A DNA stretch of 64,000 nucleotides, from assembly GCF_012396485.1 (NCBI RefSeq), contig NZ_JAAXPO010000003.1, positions 124,001 through 188,000 of the forward strand, in the 5' to 3' direction. Made by a program: the position numbers and the translations under genes. Shown here piece by piece: positions 7,927 to 17,460 of this stretch; within the stretch, counting starts at the first letter, position 1; the number at the start of each line of letters is the position of its first letter. The DNA comes from Leuconostoc holzapfelii (lineage in GTDB: Bacteria; Bacillota; Bacilli; Lactobacillales; Lactobacillaceae). A model generated the notes under the pieces. The model had not been told where the DNA came from. It did no database searches and was given only the letters and a program-made list of their open reading frames with translations.

Positions 7927-8817
7927 ATGAATAACGTACTTGAGTTACGCCAACTTTGGGAGATTATCCGAAAGCACCTCTTTGCCATCTTGTTTATGGC
8001 AATTATTGGCGCAGGCCTGGGCTTTGGCATTGCTGAGTTTGCCATTGCCCCAACATACAGTGCTTCAACCAGCATGCTGGTTAACCGATCAACGGATAAC
8101 ACCCAAGCCGGTGTCAATCTCTCTGATCAACAAGCTGATGTGCAGATTATTAGCACATATAAGAATCTCGTGATTTCAAGTAATGTTTTAGGGGATGTCT
8201 CGAACAAGTTGAAGCATCCGAAGCGGGTCGTTGTCCAAGAAGGGAAGCCAGCCGTGTATAAGACATTGGCTGATGGCACGCAACGCTTGGTTACACCGGA
8301 ACAAAAGGAAATTACCAAAGTTTCATCAGACAAGACTTATAATTTGTCCGTTGATCAGCTTAAAAAAATGGTTACTATCGCCAACCAACAGGATTCACAA
8401 GTGTTTGCCATTAATGTGGTGGCAAAGGATCCTAAGCAAGCCGCTGTCGTTGCGAATGCGGTGGCTGATACCTTCAAGGATAAAATTGGCGGCTTTATGA
8501 AGATTAATAATGTGTCAATAATTGATTCTGCTAAGCCAAGCAATGTGCCTGTAGGGCCCAATAAGAAATTATTCATGCTTGCTGGCCTTGTTATCTTAGG
8601 TGGGTTGACGTTCCTGATTGTTTTGACAAAAGAATTGTCTGATACAACTGTGAAGAATCCTGATGAAGTTGCCCAACTCTTTGGCCTAACTAATTTAGGG
8701 GTTATTGGTCATATTAAGAAGTTGAAGCATGTAGATATGTCAGTGACAGTTAATAATGACTTCGGGCATGATAGTACGCACCCACGTTCACGCTTGAGCC
8801 GTTTGAACAAGGATTAA
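7927..8817 (+). CDS. Polysaccharide chain-length determinant / kinase activator (CpsC/Wzz type)
   Basis: The 296-residue membrane protein has a Wzz domain: an N-terminal membrane helix near residues 18-40, a large extracytoplasmic loop beginning APTYSASTSMLV, and a second helix near residues 217-236 (LFMLAGLVILGGLTFLIVL) just after the conserved proline-rich PSNVPVGPNKK. In Gram-positives this protein anchors and activates the separate tyrosine kinase, here encoded by the next gene. The cytoplasmic C-terminal tail of about 60 residues is longer than in many homologues. Confidence 0.9.
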   Translation: MNNVLELRQLWEIIRKHLFAILFMAIIGAGLGFGIAEFAIAPTYSASTSMLVNRSTDNTQAGVNLSDQQADVQIISTYKNLVISSNVLGDVSNKLKHPKRVVVQEGKPAVYKTLADGTQRLVTPEQKEITKVSSDKTYNLSVDQLKKMVTIANQQDSQVFAINVVAKDPKQAAVVANAVADTFKDKIGGFMKINNVSIIDSAKPSNVPVGPNKKLFMLAGLVILGGLTFLIVLTKELSDTTVKNPDEVAQLFGLTNLGVIGHIKKLKHVDMSVTVNNDFGHDSTHPRSRLSRLNKD

Positions 8818-8830
8818 GAGGAGAGTGAAA

Positions 8831-9589
8831 ATGGCATTTTTTAAAAAGCGATATCAGACAGGTCGAGACGGGTTATCAACTGAAACAATGCTGCAGGGGG
8901 CACGCTTAATCACTGCCGCCGAGCCCAAGAACCCGGTATCTGAACAATTCCGTACCATTCGGACGAATATTGACTTTGCCTCAGTTGCCAAGGGCAATGT
9001 GAAGACATTGTTGGTCTCTTCTGCCCTACCATCGGAAGGCAAGTCAACCTTAACGGCTAATTTGGCGGTTGTCTACGCGCAACAAGGTAAGAAGGTGCTG
9101 CTTGTCGATACTGACTTACGTCGACCAACGGTCGCAAAGACTTTTGGGATTACAGATAATCATGGCTTGACGAACTATCTCGCGGATGTCAAAAGCGAGA
9201 TCGGGTCAATTATTCATCACACACGCATGGCCACACTTGATGTGATTGTTTCCGGTCCTGTCCCCCCAAACCCAGCGGAATTGTTGGCATCGGGTCGCAT
9301 GACAGAATTGATTGGCGATTTGCGCCAACAATATGATCTTGTAATCTTTGACGTGCCACCGTTCTTGATGGTAACCGATGCACAAGTCTTGATCAGTAAG
9401 ATGGATGGCGTCGCTGTTGTTGTCAGTGGCGGGCAAACGACAAAGGGCGCCTTGCAAAAGACATCAGATATGTTAAAGCTAGCCGACGCCCCTGTCCTAG
9501 GCTTTATCTACAATGATCGTAACCAAAAGAAAAAGGCTGGCAACGGCTATGGTTACGGGTATGGCTATGGTTATGGAGAGACCAAGTAG
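8831..9589 (+). CDS. Polysaccharide tyrosine kinase (CpsD/Wze type BY-kinase)
   Basis: The 252-residue protein is a bacterial tyrosine kinase that works with the chain-length protein. Walker A is SALPSEGKST (residues 64-73), Walker A' is LLVDTDLRRP (90-99), and a Walker B-like VIFDVPPF follows. The activation segment EQFRTIRTNI is typical of the contact to CpsC. The C-terminus is a glycine-tyrosine repeat with five tyrosines in the last 13 residues, the autophosphorylation cluster. ATG 8831 is preferred over the GTG at 8825 because GAGGAG ends at the right distance before it. Confidence 0.93.
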   Translation: MAFFKKRYQTGRDGLSTETMLQGARLITAAEPKNPVSEQFRTIRTNIDFASVAKGNVKTLLVSSALPSEGKSTLTANLAVVYAQQGKKVLLVDTDLRRPTVAKTFGITDNHGLTNYLADVKSEIGSIIHHTRMATLDVIVSGPVPPNPAELLASGRMTELIGDLRQQYDLVIFDVPPFLMVTDAQVLISKMDGVAVVVSGGQTTKGALQKTSDMLKLADAPVLGFIYNDRNQKKKAGNGYGYGYGYGYGETK

Positions 9590-9640
9590 CTCAATAAGCG
9601 TTGTTTGATTTGGATAAAATTTTTAGGAGATATTTGAGAG

Positions 9641-10573
9641 ATGAAAGTACTGGTTACGGGTGGTGCTGGTTTTATTGGATCTCATGTTGTTGAAGAACAT
9701 TTCAACGCTGGCGATCAGATTACGGTTGTTGACGATCTTTCGATGGGGAAGGTGGAGAATCTGCCTGTCAGTGATGACATCACATTTTACAAAAAAAGCA
9801 TTACAGATTTTGAATTTATGAAGGCGCTACTTCTAAAAGAAAAATTTGATGTCATTTATTTATTGGCAGCAATTGCCAGCGTCGCTGATACAATTGAGCG
9901 TCCATATGAAAGCCATCAAGTTAATCAAGAAGCGAATCTAGTGATTTTAGAAACGATTCGTGTGCATCAACTTGCTGTCAAACGCATCTTATTTGCTTCA
10001 TCTGCTGCAGTGTACGGGAACTTGCCAAAAGTTCCAAAGGTAGAAACGGATGAAGTCCTACCAGCAACGGCATATGCAATCGATAAGTATGCGACCGAAC
10101 GGTTCGTCTTGTCATATTCAGAGTTGTATCACATTCCAACCGTGGCCTTTAGATTCTTTAATGTGTATGGGCCACGACAGAACCCTAAATCGCCATATTC
10201 TGGTGTTTTAAGTATTGCTGCTAATGCATTAAAGAACCAAGTGCAGTTTAATGTCTATGGAGATGGCCAGCAGACACGTGATTTTGTCTATGTTAAGGAT
10301 GTTGTCCAAGCTTTGCAATTGGGCATGAAAAATGATGCAATGGTGGGACAGGTATTCAACGTTGCGACTGGAAATACTGCTAGTTTGAATGACACGCTGT
10401 CTGTTCTAGAACAGGCAGCAGACAAAAGCTTTAATTTAGCGTATGTTGCGCCGCGTGTGGGAGATATTAAGCATTCTGCAGCACAAATTGATAAATTACA
10501 AAAATATGGATATAATCCTATGTTTACTTTGAAAACAGGGTTAATGGGCTATTGGGAGAGTCTGGGAGATTGA
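9641..10573 (+). CDS. NAD-dependent sugar-nucleotide epimerase/dehydratase
   Basis: The 310-residue protein is an extended short-chain dehydrogenase acting on nucleotide sugars, closest in appearance to UDP-glucose 4-epimerases. The NAD-binding glycine motif is VLVTGGAGFIGSH at the N-terminus; the catalytic serine region is LFASSAAVYG and the YxxxK pair is in TAYAIDKYATE. It would supply a UDP-sugar, such as UDP-galactose or a hexosamine epimer, for the polysaccharide. AGGAG lies nine bases before the start. The exact substrate cannot be told from the sequence. Confidence 0.88.
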   Translation: MKVLVTGGAGFIGSHVVEEHFNAGDQITVVDDLSMGKVENLPVSDDITFYKKSITDFEFMKALLLKEKFDVIYLLAAIASVADTIERPYESHQVNQEANLVILETIRVHQLAVKRILFASSAAVYGNLPKVPKVETDEVLPATAYAIDKYATERFVLSYSELYHIPTVAFRFFNVYGPRQNPKSPYSGVLSIAANALKNQVQFNVYGDGQQTRDFVYVKDVVQALQLGMKNDAMVGQVFNVATGNTASLNDTLSVLEQAADKSFNLAYVAPRVGDIKHSAAQIDKLQKYGYNPMFTLKTGLMGYWESLGD

Positions 10574-10575
10574 GA

Positions 10576-11208
10576 ATGGAAGAGTATGAGTATATTCAAA
10601 AGCTAAGTGGATACAACGCAAAAATTAGTGGTTATCTTGGCTTAAAGCGGTTTTTCGACGTTGTGGTTAGTTTGATACTTTTAATCCCAGGTAGTATTTT
10701 AATTCTAATTTTTGGTATTTTAATTAAATTAGAAACACCCGGAAAAATGTTCTACTCTCAAGAACGTGTGGGTATTATGGGAAAGCCAATATATATTACA
10801 AAATTGCGCTCAATGTTCCAAGATGCAGAAAAAAAATCTGGTGCCATGTGGGCAGTTAAAAATGATGCGCGCGTGACAAAAGTTGGCAGTTTCATTCGAA
10901 AGACACGTATTGACGAATTACCACAATTATTTTCTGTTTTGAAGGGCGATCTATCATTGATTGGTCCTCGTCCGGAACGCCCGGTTTTCACGGAAGAATT
11001 TTCTAAAAATATACCAAATTTTGAACAGCGATTGTTTATTACGCCTGGTTTATCTGGTTGGGCACAAGTCAATGGTGGATATGATGCGACACCGGCAGAA
11101 AAACTAGTTGATGATTTATATTATATAGAACATGTCAGTGCTTGGATGGATTTCAGAATTCTATGGATGACAATTAAAGTCGTACTAACAGGACATGGGG
11201 CTCGGTAA
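10576..11208 (+). CDS. Undecaprenyl-phosphate sugar-1-phosphate priming transferase
   Basis: The 210-residue protein is a polyprenol-phosphate sugar phosphotransferase (bacterial sugar transferase family) that starts repeat-unit assembly by loading the first sugar phosphate onto undecaprenyl phosphate. It has one N-terminal membrane segment (FFDVVVSLILLIPGSILIL), then the catalytic core with KLRSMFQDAE, TRIDELPQLFSVLKGDLSLI, the GPRPERP motif and TPGLSGWAQVNG. ATG 10576 follows GGGAG; the TTG at 10552 would overlap the epimerase gene. First-sugar identity is not readable. Confidence 0.93.
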   Translation: MEEYEYIQKLSGYNAKISGYLGLKRFFDVVVSLILLIPGSILILIFGILIKLETPGKMFYSQERVGIMGKPIYITKLRSMFQDAEKKSGAMWAVKNDARVTKVGSFIRKTRIDELPQLFSVLKGDLSLIGPRPERPVFTEEFSKNIPNFEQRLFITPGLSGWAQVNGGYDATPAEKLVDDLYYIEHVSAWMDFRILWMTIKVVLTGHGAR

Positions 11209-11213
11209 TTTTT

Positions 11214-12410
11214 ATGTTAAAGGAATATAAGGCTCAATCAGAGGAAAAAGAAAAAGTTTTGATGGTCGGTGCAACAGCAAGTATGATCCGGCACTTTAAC
11301 CAACGCAATATTAAAATCTTGCAGGAACTGGGATATGAAGTGCATGTTGCAACAAATATGATCAAAATAGGATCAATGTCGCCTGAGGAGAATGAACGGT
11401 TCAAAGAATGGATGAAGGATAGTGATGTCATTGCTCATCAGGTAGATTTTGAACGTCGCTTAGGGACAATAAAAGGGAATATTCTTGCAATTCGACAACT
11501 TAAGCAGTTATTCAAAGATAATAATTATAAATTTATTCATGTTCATTCACCACTTGGTAGTATTTTAGGCCGATATGTAGCGTGGCGATTTAAAGTACCT
11601 GCTATCTATACAGCGCACGGTTTCCATTTTTTTAAGGGTGGACCCAAGAGCGGCTGGCTTGTATTTTTTCCGATTGAATGGTTTTTCTCATTCTTTACTG
11701 ATACTTTAATCACCATTAATGAAGAAGATTTTGATATTGCAAAGAAGTACATGCATGCAAGGTATACAACAAAGATAAATGGTATTGGTGTTGATGTCAG
11801 CAAGGCGTGGGAAACTCCGATAGCGTATAAAAAAAATGCGCAGAAAAAGATTTGTCAGGAACTTGGAATTCCTGAGGAGGGAATTTTAATTTCATCTGTT
11901 GGTGAATTAAACAACAATAAAAATCATAAAATCGTATTGGATGCATTAGGGTTAATGTCTTTGGAGGAACGGCAAAAATTTTATTACATAATTGCTGGAA
12001 CAGGAACGAATGTTCAAATTTTAACTGATATGGCAAAAAACATAAATTTTTCAGATCATTTTCAGTTATTAGGATATCGAAATGATATCCATGATATTAA
12101 TTTTGCCAGTGATATTTCGATTTTTCCTTCTTTACGTGAAGGGTTAGGAATAGCTGGTCTGGATGCAACTGTAGATGGAACATACTTGATTGCAACAAAT
12201 AGAGGTGGTGTATCTAATTATTTACGAGATGGTGTTAACGGAAAGTCATTTGATCCAGAAAATGCAGTTGAGCTTAAAAATCTCCTGTTAGCAAATTTAG
12301 AAACTAGACCTAAAAAATTTGATACAAAATTTGATTTTCTTGAAAAATTTGATATCAAGAACGTAGATGAGACGATGAAAAAAGTTTATAAGCAATGGAC
12401 AAAGAAATGA
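11214..12410 (+). CDS. Glycosyltransferase family 4 (GT-B)
   Basis: The 398-residue protein is a GT-B fold glycosyltransferase of the GT4 type. An acceptor-binding N-terminal domain begins VLMVGATASMIRHFN and includes HVHSPLGSILGRYVAW and TAHGFHFFKGG; the C-terminal nucleotide-sugar domain carries SLREGLGIAGLDA, the E-x7-E region that holds the donor. It follows the priming transferase by five bases and likely adds the second sugar. The start at 11214 has no clear ribosome site, so a start a few codons later is possible. Confidence 0.88.
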   Translation: MLKEYKAQSEEKEKVLMVGATASMIRHFNQRNIKILQELGYEVHVATNMIKIGSMSPEENERFKEWMKDSDVIAHQVDFERRLGTIKGNILAIRQLKQLFKDNNYKFIHVHSPLGSILGRYVAWRFKVPAIYTAHGFHFFKGGPKSGWLVFFPIEWFFSFFTDTLITINEEDFDIAKKYMHARYTTKINGIGVDVSKAWETPIAYKKNAQKKICQELGIPEEGILISSVGELNNNKNHKIVLDALGLMSLEERQKFYYIIAGTGTNVQILTDMAKNINFSDHFQLLGYRNDIHDINFASDISIFPSLREGLGIAGLDATVDGTYLIATNRGGVSNYLRDGVNGKSFDPENAVELKNLLLANLETRPKKFDTKFDFLEKFDIKNVDETMKKVYKQWTKK

Positions 12411-12420
12411 AAAAATACCA

Positions 12421-12470
12421 TTTTAACATGTGATGACTGTTGTTTACAGAAACATGTTAAAAAATATTTT
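12421..12470 (+). terminator. Possible terminator or attenuator inside the polysaccharide locus
   Basis: An 11-bp perfect inverted repeat (12421-12431 with 12452-12462) with a 20-base loop is followed by AATATTTTTTCT. The rest of the interval to 12613 is AT-rich and holds no ORF that I can support. It marks the change to strongly AT-rich sequence. Confidence 0.5.
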
Positions 12471-12613
12471 TTCTAAATAATTATTTTGATATTAAAATCT
12501 ATCAGTTAGTAATTTATTTTTAGTTATTAGAAATATAAGATTATGAATTGAAAGAAGTATCTCAGTGGATCGAGTTGATTAGTGCCTTATTTTTGGAAGT
12601 GTGAAATTAAAAA

Positions 12614-13747
12614 ATGATAATTTATTTATACCTCTTACTATTTATTATTGTCGTCAAGTACTTTGTCATGAACATAGATTCAGACAAAATTGTTGTTTTA
12701 AAATCTACAAACTTTGTAATTGTCTTGATGATAATTTTGTATGCTATTATAAAGATAATTTTAAACCAAAATACTGGTAAATCGGGAACAGATCAGTTCA
12801 ATTACTATTATCACTTTTTTTTGCCGTTGAGAGATATAACATGGCATGATTTTTATACACGGTATATTTCAAAAAAAGAATTTGGCTTTAATCTTATTAT
12901 GTGGTCGATCGTAAATATTAAAAGATTAACTTTTTTGGAATTTCAGATTGTTACTTTCTTAATAGAAATTATTCCAGTTTATTTTATTTCTAGATTTATA
13001 AATAAAGGACGAGAAAATGATATCATTTTATTAACCTTTTTAGTTTACCCATTTTTTGCAAATGGTGCTACAAATGTGCTAAGGCAAGGATTAGCTATTG
13101 GAATATTAATGATTGGTTATCTTTGGGCACTGAAAAATTTTGAAGAATCTGGTAAATTTAAAATTATTAGCCTGGCTTTTGTGTTTTTGGCGACTACATT
13201 TCATCAAACATCATTGATTTTATGTTTAATGTGGATATTAACTATTGCTACTAGAAAAGTGATAAGCGTTAAATATTATTGGACAATATTTTGGATATTT
13301 GCAATTTTAGATATTACCAATGTAAACCAAATTTTGTTTGGATCAATTGGATCGTTATTTAGTGATAACTATGATGTATATACGAACCCTACAACGCAGG
13401 CAATCTATGGATCTGGATCCAAGTATGTGTTTGTATTAGTTAGTATTTTGTTAGCTGTTGCATTGAATTTCTTATTGAGACATGTAAACGAAGTTGATAA
13501 GTTAAAATCCGAATTACTTTTTAAACAGTACTTAGGATCAGCATCGGCTTTTTTTGCATTCTCATTCATTGCTTTTTCTGATAGAGTTGGTATGTATGGA
13601 TGGACGATAGCACCGATGATTGCCTTTTATATGATAGATAAAACAGACGATTCTATAAAAAGAAGAATATATTTGGTACTAATTCCAATAATTTGTACGT
13701 TGGTTGGGTATGGAATGAGTAGTGGATCCTATTTTGTGAATCGATAA
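12614..13747 (+). CDS. Polysaccharide polymerase, EpsG/Wzy type
   Basis: The 377-residue integral membrane protein has about ten hydrophobic helices and the EpsG-family features: an early KSGTDQFNYYYHFF segment with the conserved aromatic residues, RQGLAIGI after the central helices, and FHQTSLILCLMW. These proteins polymerise repeat units on the outer face of the membrane. Base composition is far more AT-rich than the regulatory genes upstream, as usual for polymer-specific genes. No convincing Shine-Dalgarno sequence precedes 12614. Confidence 0.82.
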   Translation: MIIYLYLLLFIIVVKYFVMNIDSDKIVVLKSTNFVIVLMIILYAIIKIILNQNTGKSGTDQFNYYYHFFLPLRDITWHDFYTRYISKKEFGFNLIMWSIVNIKRLTFLEFQIVTFLIEIIPVYFISRFINKGRENDIILLTFLVYPFFANGATNVLRQGLAIGILMIGYLWALKNFEESGKFKIISLAFVFLATTFHQTSLILCLMWILTIATRKVISVKYYWTIFWIFAILDITNVNQILFGSIGSLFSDNYDVYTNPTTQAIYGSGSKYVFVLVSILLAVALNFLLRHVNEVDKLKSELLFKQYLGSASAFFAFSFIAFSDRVGMYGWTIAPMIAFYMIDKTDDSIKRRIYLVLIPIICTLVGYGMSSGSYFVNR

Positions 13748-13768
13748 AAATATTAGAAGGATTAAGAT

Positions 13769-14707
13769 ATGAAAAAAGTTTCTATACTGTTGCCGATTTA
13801 TAATGAAAAAATATCTTGGATAAAAGAGAGTATTAATTCAATCTTAAATCAGACGTACAATAATTTTGAGTTACTATTGATTCTTGATAATCCTAAGAAT
13901 ACGCAGATTGTAGATTTTTTAACTGAATTCAAAAAAAATAAGAATGTACTTTTAATTATTAATGAAAAAAATCTAGGCATTGTGGGATCTTTAAATAAAG
14001 GAATTCAACTGGCAAATGGAGAATTCATAGCGCGAATGGATGCTGATGATATTGCCTTTTCAGATCGGTTCCAAAGGGAACTGGCTTTTTTAGAAAAGCA
14101 TGACTTAGATATCGTAACAAGTACGGTAGAAGATATCGATGAAAATGGTGACTTTATAATTTCTCGAAAACAGAGAGATTTAATTGGAGATAATTTTGAA
14201 AATGAAATTAGATTCAGATATCTGGGTGCACATCCTACTTGGTTTGGAAAAAAAGAAGCGTTTAGAAAAATAGGTGGGTATAGAGAGGTTAATAATGCAG
14301 AAGATCTTGATTTTCTTTTGAGAGGATTAGAGTCGGGACTTAAAATCGGACTACTTGGAAAACCAACATTGAATTATAGGATCAGATCGTCTTCAATAAC
14401 ACTAAATAATCAATTGGAAATGTTTTTGAATTCTGAAAGTATTCGGAAATTATATAAAAGAGGGCAACTGTCAAACTCTAGTGTGAGTATGGTAATGGAG
14501 GAATCAAGTAAAATTACGGAAAAAGATAAAATGAACTATAAAAAAATATCCAAAATTAGAAAAGAAGCACTATATCTTGCTGTTGACAAGAACCCTTTGG
14601 TAATTTATAAGACGATGTATTTTATATCACAAGCTATGTTTGACCGTTATGCAAGAAAACTTTTAATTAGCGATTTGAAACGAGTGATTAGAAGAAGGGA
14701 AGAGTAA
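13769..14707 (+). CDS. Glycosyltransferase family 2 (GT-A)
   Basis: The 312-residue protein is a GT2 inverting glycosyltransferase. The GT-A core begins KVSILLPIYNE, and the metal- and nucleotide-binding motif is RMDADDIAF (Asp91, Asp93, Asp94). A GAEDLDFLLR-like segment (NAEDLDFLLRGLESG) gives the acidic catalytic-base region. AGAAGGA precedes the start. It sits between the polymerase and a GT32 gene, consistent with assembling one linkage of the repeat unit; donor and acceptor are unknown. Confidence 0.9.
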   Translation: MKKVSILLPIYNEKISWIKESINSILNQTYNNFELLLILDNPKNTQIVDFLTEFKKNKNVLLIINEKNLGIVGSLNKGIQLANGEFIARMDADDIAFSDRFQRELAFLEKHDLDIVTSTVEDIDENGDFIISRKQRDLIGDNFENEIRFRYLGAHPTWFGKKEAFRKIGGYREVNNAEDLDFLLRGLESGLKIGLLGKPTLNYRIRSSSITLNNQLEMFLNSESIRKLYKRGQLSNSSVSMVMEESSKITEKDKMNYKKISKIRKEALYLAVDKNPLVIYKTMYFISQAMFDRYARKLLISDLKRVIRRREE

Positions 14708-14718
14708 GGAAAGTTGCT

Positions 14719-15459
14719 ATGATTCCAAAAAAAATATATTATACTTGGTTTGGGGGAGCTCAAAAAAGTGATCAGGTTATTGAAAATATCAAGAACTGGC
14801 AGAGATTGAACCCTGACTATAAAATAATTGAAATTAATGAATCAAATTTTGATGTGGATAGTATCAATTTCTCAAAAGAGGCGTATAGTCAAAAAAAATG
14901 GGCATTCGTTAGTGATGTTGCTAGATTGTCAGTAATTTATGAATTTGGGGGGTATTACTTCGACACTGATGTTGAATTATTAAAACCACTCAGTATTTTT
15001 TCTAAATATCGTGAGGTATATGGGTTACAAAATTCAGGTGAGGTCAATACAGGTAGTGGATTTGGTGCTGAACCAAAGTCTGAGCTTGTGGCAGAACAGC
15101 TGGAAGCATACAAACGATTAAAGTTTGATAGTGAACATCTCAGTGAATTAACGAATGTTGCAATTATTTCTCGTATTTTTAAAGAAAGGGGTCTCAAAGT
15201 TAAAAATCAAACACAGATGATTGGAAATGCGATTGTATTAAAAAGTACCTATCTTACACCATTGCATTTTTGGGGCGGGGGCAGTGTGCGCCGTGAAACA
15301 GTTGGTATTCATCATTTTCATAAGACATGGGGTACCAATGTAAAAGCAAGTCTACTAGGTAAAATAAGTTTGAATTTGCGACTTAAAATCCCAAAATTAG
15401 AGAGAATATTAACTGAAACAATAAATCACATATCAAAAAAAAAACAGGAGTTAAAATGA
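14719..15459 (+). CDS. Glycosyltransferase family 32 (DXD sugar-binding)
   Basis: The 246-residue protein belongs to the GT32/Gly_transf_sug family, retaining transferases with a DXD motif. It begins IPKKIYYTWFGG, then has WAFVSDVARLSVIYEFGG and the metal-binding YFDTDVELL (Asp82-Thr-Asp84). Near the C-terminus GIHHFHKTWG resembles the conserved HxxxxSW-type end of the family. Its last four bases overlap the next gene (ATGA), so the two are translationally linked. The sugar transferred is unknown. Confidence 0.9.
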   Translation: MIPKKIYYTWFGGAQKSDQVIENIKNWQRLNPDYKIIEINESNFDVDSINFSKEAYSQKKWAFVSDVARLSVIYEFGGYYFDTDVELLKPLSIFSKYREVYGLQNSGEVNTGSGFGAEPKSELVAEQLEAYKRLKFDSEHLSELTNVAIISRIFKERGLKVKNQTQMIGNAIVLKSTYLTPLHFWGGGSVRRETVGIHHFHKTWGTNVKASLLGKISLNLRLKIPKLERILTETINHISKKKQELK

Positions 15460-16421
15460 GTAAAATTAGTATCATCATACCAGTATATAATAGTTCTAAT
15501 TCGTTAAATCGGATAATTGATTCTCTATATAAACAGTCAAATAAAGATTTTGAGGTTATCTTTGTCGACGATGGGTCAACAGATGAATCAGCTCAAATTA
15601 TTCGAAATATCGAATCAACAAAAATAAACTATAAATATTATTATCAATCGAATAGTGGTGTAAGCAAAGCAAGAAACCTTGGTATAAAAAATTCTAATGG
15701 AAAATATATCATGTTCATTGACCCTGATGATTATATAGAACAAAATTTTATTCAATTAGGAATTGATTTAATTCAAAATTCGGATTTAGGCATATTTTCA
15801 TTTGTAAGTGAACAAGACATTACTAAACAAGTTATATTCAAACCGAAATTTAAAAAAGTCGGGTGGATGCATCAGGCCGGGTTCTTGAATCAATTTATGA
15901 ATTTGTTCGATGAACAGTTGTTACATGCACTTTGGAATAAAGTATATAAGAGATCAATTATTGAAGATAATGATATTGAATTCCCAACTATCAGAATGGG
16001 AGAGGATTTGGATTTTAACTTTCGATACTTCTATCATGTTAAATCTGCTAATATTTCTGAAGAAATGACATATCACTATATTGCATATAACACTGGGACT
16101 GCAACAACTGTGTATCATGGAGATGAATTTGAATCCAATTATAAGAACCAAATGAGTCTAATAGAATTTTTGAAAAAAAACAAAATTTATGATGCCCGAC
16201 GATTATCATTGCATTGGGCATTAATGCTCGGTTTTCGATTTTCGGCCATTCGAAAGTTAAAAAAAAGTAATGACCCAAATTATATTAAAGCACGAAAACA
16301 ATATGAAGAAATTTTAAAAAAATACAAGCAAGAGAAGTGGGTAATAATTTCAGCATTACCTTTTGAAAGATTGATTAAATATATAATTATGATTAGTTTT
16401 TTGCGTAATATTTATATTTAA
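15456..16421 (+). CDS. Glycosyltransferase family 2 (GT-A)
   Basis: The 321-residue protein is a second GT2 enzyme. The N-terminus SIIIPVYNSSNSL and FVDDGSTDESAQII are classic donor-binding motifs, and FIDPDDYIEQNF (residues 88-99) is the DXD-type metal site. The C-terminal 120 residues are basic and end in a hydrophobic helix (KYIIMISFL), probably a membrane attachment. CAGGAGTT precedes the start, which overlaps the GT32 stop by four bases. It likely adds a further sugar to the repeat unit. Confidence 0.9.
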   Translation: MSKISIIIPVYNSSNSLNRIIDSLYKQSNKDFEVIFVDDGSTDESAQIIRNIESTKINYKYYYQSNSGVSKARNLGIKNSNGKYIMFIDPDDYIEQNFIQLGIDLIQNSDLGIFSFVSEQDITKQVIFKPKFKKVGWMHQAGFLNQFMNLFDEQLLHALWNKVYKRSIIEDNDIEFPTIRMGEDLDFNFRYFYHVKSANISEEMTYHYIAYNTGTATTVYHGDEFESNYKNQMSLIEFLKKNKIYDARRLSLHWALMLGFRFSAIRKLKKSNDPNYIKARKQYEEILKKYKQEKWVIISALPFERLIKYIIMISFLRNIYI

Positions 16422-16493
16422 TTATCCCTAGTTAGGTAAAATAATCTTAAAAAGATTAGAGATTTAATTCTTCGAGAGATGATATCAAACAAA

Positions 16494-17098
16494 GATTGTA
16501 ATGCTTCAGTGAATGATGGATTAACGGGACCACTTCGATACTATTACTGGAAGGACACTTCTAATTTTGGTGATCGGTTAATGCCGTTGATTATCCAACA
16601 TTACTTTCTTTTGGGGAAGTGGTATGTTAAACCTGGATAAAAATACTAGTATTCCTAATTCTGAAATAGTTTCTGTAAGAGGAAGACTATCACAAGAAAT
16701 AATGGGTCTACAAGGTAATCTAGTACTTGGAGATCATATCTAGCGTGATTCCAAAACAAAATCAAATAGAAAAAATATTAATTGTTCCACATTTTGAAGA
16801 TTTTAATGATGAGAAGCTTCAAAAATTTTATGACGATAAAAGATTTGAAATAGTAGATGTACGAGAGGAACCTGAAAAAGTGATAAAAAAACTTTCTTCA
16901 GCATCATTTATATTAAGTTCGAGCTTACATGGCTTAGTTATCTCAGATTCATACAAGATTCCTAATGCGTTATATAATATATCTGACAATATGCGTTTTT
17001 TTAAATATGATGATTATTATTCAGCAACGAATCGAGAAAAATTAGTGGTTGACGATTTTATAAATTTACTCGATGATTTAATCATAGAAAGCGTTTAA
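16494..17098 (+). pseudogene. Decayed polysaccharide pyruvyl transferase
   Basis: Three pieces in three frames match successive parts of the polysaccharide pyruvyl transferase family, which adds ketal pyruvate to surface sugars. Frame of 16527 gives RYYYWKDTSNFGDRL and runs to a stop at about 16639. Frame of 16624 gives SVRGRLSQEIMGLQGNL and stops at 16741. Frame of 16727 gives the C-terminal LSSSLHGLVISDSYKIPNA and runs to 17098. Total coding length is well short of the usual 300 or more residues, so there are deletions as well as frameshifts. The polymer of this strain probably lacks the pyruvate this gene once added. Confidence 0.75.
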
Positions 17099-17448
17099 CA
17101 ACAATATATACCAATAAGTAATTTAGAATAGTTACAAAAGGAAATCATTGAGACTTTCCCATTTAAATCAATGGAGGATGTAATTAAGTGGTGTAAATTA
17201 AAGAGGTTAAAAAAACAAAATGCTTAGACTTAGATCAAGATTTTAATATGAGTTAATATCACTTATATAATAATTCGAAGTGTGTGGCGTAAGAGAGTTT
17301 TTTAGTCATTTTGATGGAAAAAATTCTACGTAACTATGTTTTTACATTTTATACAAAAAAATGTATATTATATAACTAAGATAAACATTCATATGTATGT
17401 CTGTTTTAATGGTCTTATCTATTTTTTATCTCATATTTTAAGAATAGG
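17099..17448. other. Non-coding AT-rich spacer with a short coding remnant
   Basis: No intact gene is seen. At 17149-17226 a short open stretch reads ETFPFKSMEDVIKWCKLK and then stops, which looks like the tail of a lost polysaccharide gene. The last 110 bases carry the promoter-like hexamers annotated for the flippase. Confidence 0.5.
17341..17369 (+). promoter_or_regulatory. Probable promoter of the flippase gene
   Basis: TTTACA (17341-17346) and TATATT (17364-17369) are 17 bases apart, about 80 bases before the flippase start. The surrounding sequence is very AT-rich, so chance matches are possible. Confidence 0.45.
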
Positions 17449-17460
17449 ATGAATTTTACT

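Noticed and set aside
9540-9580. Short tandem repeats near 9550 as a CRISPR-like or regulatory repeat
   Set aside because: They are codons of the glycine-tyrosine tail of the kinase, in frame to its stop.
15955-16278. Minus-strand ORFs within the second GT2 gene of the polysaccharide locus
   Set aside because: They overlap a gene with clear GT2 motifs and lack start signals; AT-rich DNA gives chance frames.
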